Assembly: GCF_024169245.1 (NCBI RefSeq)
Contig: NZ_JALJWP010000001.1
Location: 1,302,001 to 1,366,000, forward strand
From: Pseudomonas koreensis
Lineage (GTDB): Bacteria > Pseudomonadota > Gammaproteobacteria > Pseudomonadales > Pseudomonadaceae
DNA: 64,000 bases
Reading direction: 5' to 3'
Positions 61,549 to 64,000 of the stretch are shown in pieces. Every line of letters starts with the position of its first letter. The stretch's first letter is position 1. The notes beneath the pieces were generated by a model. That model did no database searches. It saw nothing but the letters and a program-made list of their open reading frames with translations, and was not told the origin of the DNA. Position numbers and translations under genes: made by a program.

Positions 61549-64000
61549 TCAGTGCGCCTCATCCCAGTTATTGCCCACGCCAACTTCTACCAATAGCGGC
61601 ACATCCAGTTTTGCCGCTTCGCTCATGTGCGTACGAATTTCGGCACTGACCTGCTCGACCAGATCCTCGCGAACCTCCAGCACCAGTTCATCGTGCACCT
61701 GCAGGATGACCCGCGCATCCAGCCCCGACGTCGCTAGCCAGTTATCCACAGCCACCATGGCTTTCTTGATGATGTCCGCCGCCGTGCCCTGCATCGGCGC
61801 GTTGATCGCCGTGCGTTCTGCGGCGGCGCGTTCCTGCGGCTTGTTCGAGTTGATCTCCGGCAGGTACAGACGACGACCGAAGAAGGTTTCGACGTAACCC
61901 TGATCCGCCGCCTGCGCTCGGGTGCGCTCCATGTACTCACGAACGCCTGGATAACGGGCGAAGTAGGTATCGATATAAGCCTTGGCAGTCTTGGTGTCGA
62001 CGCCGATGTCCTTGCCAAGCTTCTGCGCACCCATGCCGTAGATCAGACCGAAGTTGATCGCCTTGGCGCTGCGGCGCTGGTCCGAGGTCACTTGCTCAAG
62101 CTCGACCTTGAACACTTCGGCAGCGGTCGCGGTGTGCACGTCGAGGTTGTTGCGGAAGGCATTCATCAGGCCTTCGTCGCGGGACAGGTGGGCCATGATG
62201 CGCAGTTCGATCTGCGAGTAGTCCGCCGCCAGCAGCTTATAGCCCTTCGGCGCGACGAACGCCTGACGAATGCGTCGGCCTTCGGCGGTACGCACCGGAA
62301 TGTTCTGCAGGTTCGGATCACTGGAGGACAAGCGCCCGGTCGAGGCCACGGCTTGATGATAGGACGTGTGGATGCGCCCGGTGCGCGGGTTGATCTGCTC
62401 CGGCAGCCGATCGGTATAGGTGCTTTTCAGTTTGCTCATCGAGCGGTGCTCCATCAGCACTTTCGGCAAGCGGTGATCGTCTTCGGCGAGCTTGGCCAGC
62501 ACTTCTTCAGCCGTGGACGGCTGGCCTTTGGCGGTTTTCTTCAGCACCGGCAAACCAAGCTTTTCATAGAGAATCACGCCCAGTTGCTTCGGCGAGCCGA
62601 GGTTGAATTCCTCCCCGGCAATCTCGAAGGCTTCACGCTCGAGCGCAACCATTTTGTTGCCCAGCTCGATGCTCTGGATACCGAGCAGCTCGGCATCAAC
62701 GAACGCGCCCTGACGTTCGATGCGCGCCAGTACCGGTACCAGCGGAATCTCGATGTCGGTCAGCACGCTGGCCAGGCTCGGAATCGCGCTGAGTTTTTCG
62801 AACAGAGCCTGGTGCAAGCGCAGGGTGATGTCGGCATCTTCGGCGGCGTATGGCCCGGCCTGTTCCAGAGCGATCTGGTCGAAGGTCAGTTGCTTGGCCC
62901 CTTTGCCGGCGATGTCCTGGAAGCTCACCGTGGTGTGGTCGAGGTACTTCTGCGCGAGGCTGTCCATGTCGTGACGGGTCGCGGTGGAGTTGAGTACGTA
63001 GGATTCAAGCATGGTGTCGAAGGCGATGCCGCGCACTGTGATGCCTTCACTCTGATCGCCGCCGATGGCGCAGTTGGCCAGAATGTTCATGTCGAACTTG
63101 GCGTGCTGGCCGACCTTGAGCTTGTTCGGGTCTTCCAGGATCGGCTTGAGTGCGCGCAGCACGGTGTCGCGATCCAGTTGCTCCGGTACGCCGATGTAGG
63201 AGTGGGTCAGCGGAATGTACGCGGCTTCGTTGGCCTGTACGGCGAACGACAGACCGACCAGTTGTGCCCGCTGCGCGTCGATGCCGGTGGTTTCGGTGTC
63301 GAAGGCGATCAGCTCGGCGTTGCGCAGTTTTTCCAGCCAGACATCAAAGCGTGCCTGATCGAGGATGGTTTCGTACACGGCTTCGGCAGGGGCAGCGGCC
63401 GCCTCGGCTTGTGGGGCGCTGAACAGATCATGGGCTGGCGCGGGTTCAGCCGCGGCGTTCAGTTCCAGACGCTTGGCGTCGCGATCCAGATCACTGAGCC
63501 AGCTCTTGAATTCCAGCAGTGTGTAGAGCTCGTAGAGTTTGGCCGGATCTTCCTGACCCATCTGCAGATCGTCGAGGCCGATATCCAGCGGCACATCGAT
63601 CTTGATGGTTGCCAGTTGATAGGAGAGGAAAGCCATTTCCTTGTGCTCTTCGAGCTTGGCCACCAGGGTTTTCGCCCCACGAATCGGCAGGGTCGGCACG
63701 ATGTCGAGGTTGGCGTACAGCTCGGTCAGACCGCCGTTGACGCCGACCAGCAGGCCGGACGCCGTCTTCGGGCCGATGCCCGGCACGCCCGGAATGTTGT
63801 CGGAGGAATCGCCCATCAGCGCCAGGTAATCGATGATCTGCTCCGGTGCGACGCCAAATTTCTCTTTAACGCCCTCCACATCCATCGAACTACCGGACAT
63901 GGTGTTGACCAAGGTAATGTGGCCGTCGACCAGTTGCGCCATGTCCTTGTCGCCGGTGGAGATGATCACCGGACGGTCCGCCGCCGCGCTGCTGCGGGCG
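61549..64000 (-). CDS. polA: DNA polymerase I (N-terminus outside window)
   Basis: 817 codons are visible of about 920; the first ~100 residues (part of the 5'-3' exonuclease) lie beyond the right edge. The end of the 5'-nuclease domain is seen (IISTGDKDMAQLV, LMGDSSDNIPGVPGIGPKTA), then the 3'-5' exonuclease-type domain (LIAFDTETTGID, HAKFDMNIL, YAAEDADITL: all the acidic residues of an active proofreading site) and the polymerase with motif A LLAADYSQIELRIMAHLS, motif B RRSAKAINFGLIYGMG and motif C LQVHDELVLEV. It repairs gaps and removes RNA primers. One perfect DnaA box lies within at 61742-61750. Confidence 0.98.
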   Translation of the reverse strand, partial: ARSSAAADRPVIISTGDKDMAQLVDGHITLVNTMSGSSMDVEGVKEKFGVAPEQIIDYLALMGDSSDNIPGVPGIGPKTASGLLVGVNGGLTELYANLDIVPTLPIRGAKTLVAKLEEHKEMAFLSYQLATIKIDVPLDIGLDDLQMGQEDPAKLYELYTLLEFKSWLSDLDRDAKRLELNAAAEPAPAHDLFSAPQAEAAAAPAEAVYETILDQARFDVWLEKLRNAELIAFDTETTGIDAQRAQLVGLSFAVQANEAAYIPLTHSYIGVPEQLDRDTVLRALKPILEDPNKLKVGQHAKFDMNILANCAIGGDQSEGITVRGIAFDTMLESYVLNSTATRHDMDSLAQKYLDHTTVSFQDIAGKGAKQLTFDQIALEQAGPYAAEDADITLRLHQALFEKLSAIPSLASVLTDIEIPLVPVLARIERQGAFVDAELLGIQSIELGNKMVALEREAFEIAGEEFNLGSPKQLGVILYEKLGLPVLKKTAKGQPSTAEEVLAKLAEDDHRLPKVLMEHRSMSKLKSTYTDRLPEQINPRTGRIHTSYHQAVASTGRLSSSDPNLQNIPVRTAEGRRIRQAFVAPKGYKLLAADYSQIELRIMAHLSRDEGLMNAFRNNLDVHTATAAEVFKVELEQVTSDQRRSAKAINFGLIYGMGAQKLGKDIGVDTKTAKAYIDTYFARYPGVREYMERTRAQAADQGYVETFFGRRLYLPEINSNKPQERAAAERTAINAPMQGTAADIIKKAMVAVDNWLATSGLDARVILQVHDELVLEVREDLVEQVSAEIRTHMSEAAKLDVPLLVEVGVGNNWDEAH

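Overview
This window is chromosomal DNA of a Pseudomonas, most likely of the P. fluorescens group. It lies next to the replication origin: it opens inside gyrB and continues through the usual Pseudomonas gyrB-side gene order (plsC-gmhB-glyS-glyQ, tag, htrB, trkA-rsmB-fmt-def, tsaP, dprA, tsaC, qor, hemF, aroE). Perfect DnaA-box 9-mers (TTATCCACA) are strongly over-represented, and REP-type palindromes of P. fluorescens type sit in many intergenic gaps. It closes inside polA. All function calls come from reading the translated sequence; no database search was run.

Layout. 1-5.4 kb: end of gyrB with a terminator, a CgeB-like glycosyltransferase translationally coupled to an OmpR-type response regulator, and a divergent membrane histidine kinase with no visible sensor loop. 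5.5-19.2 kb: housekeeping genes for phospholipid and LPS synthesis (plsC, gmhB, htrB), glycyl-tRNA synthetase, base-excision repair, potassium uptake, initiator-tRNA formylation and deformylation, rRNA methylation, a LysM type IV pilus accessory protein, DNA uptake and tRNA modification. 19.3-20.3 kb: a small AT-richer islet with a FeeM/LuxI-like acyl synthase candidate and an overlapping 48-residue basic ORF. 20.3-23.2 kb: qor, hemF, aroE. 23.3-28.6 kb: choline-sulfate utilisation (SulP transporter, choline-binding protein, BetC, divergent LysR regulator). 28.7-32.7 kb: small metabolic genes, a CitMHS transporter and a TerC protein. 32.7-33.6 kb: a frameshifted DUF6124-type gene with a foldable leader, between REP pairs.

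33.7-36.7 kb is the main accessory locus: an orphan PAAR protein, a DUF2515-like putative type VI secretion cargo, and two tandem paralogous membrane-anchored proteins that look like immunity proteins. It is the best candidate here for an incompletely described system. 36.9-47.8 kb: a Na/Pi cotransporter-type protein, an M16 peptidase homologue, a DUF5924/DUF2914 protein, a complete four-gene MCE (Mla-like) lipid ABC transporter, an SpmA/SpmB-like membrane protein and gltP. 48.5-61.1 kb: Ivy lysozyme inhibitor, DUF1328, algB-kinB, a CSS/EAL phosphodiesterase, AmpDh2-like amidase, a GGDEF cyclase, an EEP-family protein, dsbA, two cytochromes c and engB.

Between engB and polA, where Escherichia coli has Spot 42, a convincing ErsA-type small RNA is visible: an AlgU-like promoter and a strong terminator about 131 nt apart on the minus strand. 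Functional themes are envelope building and defence (HtrB, AmpDh2, MCE system, Ivy, PAAR cargo), the AlgU/alginate network (algB-kinB plus ErsA) and c-di-GMP turnover. No tRNA, rRNA, CRISPR array, insertion sequence or prophage was seen.
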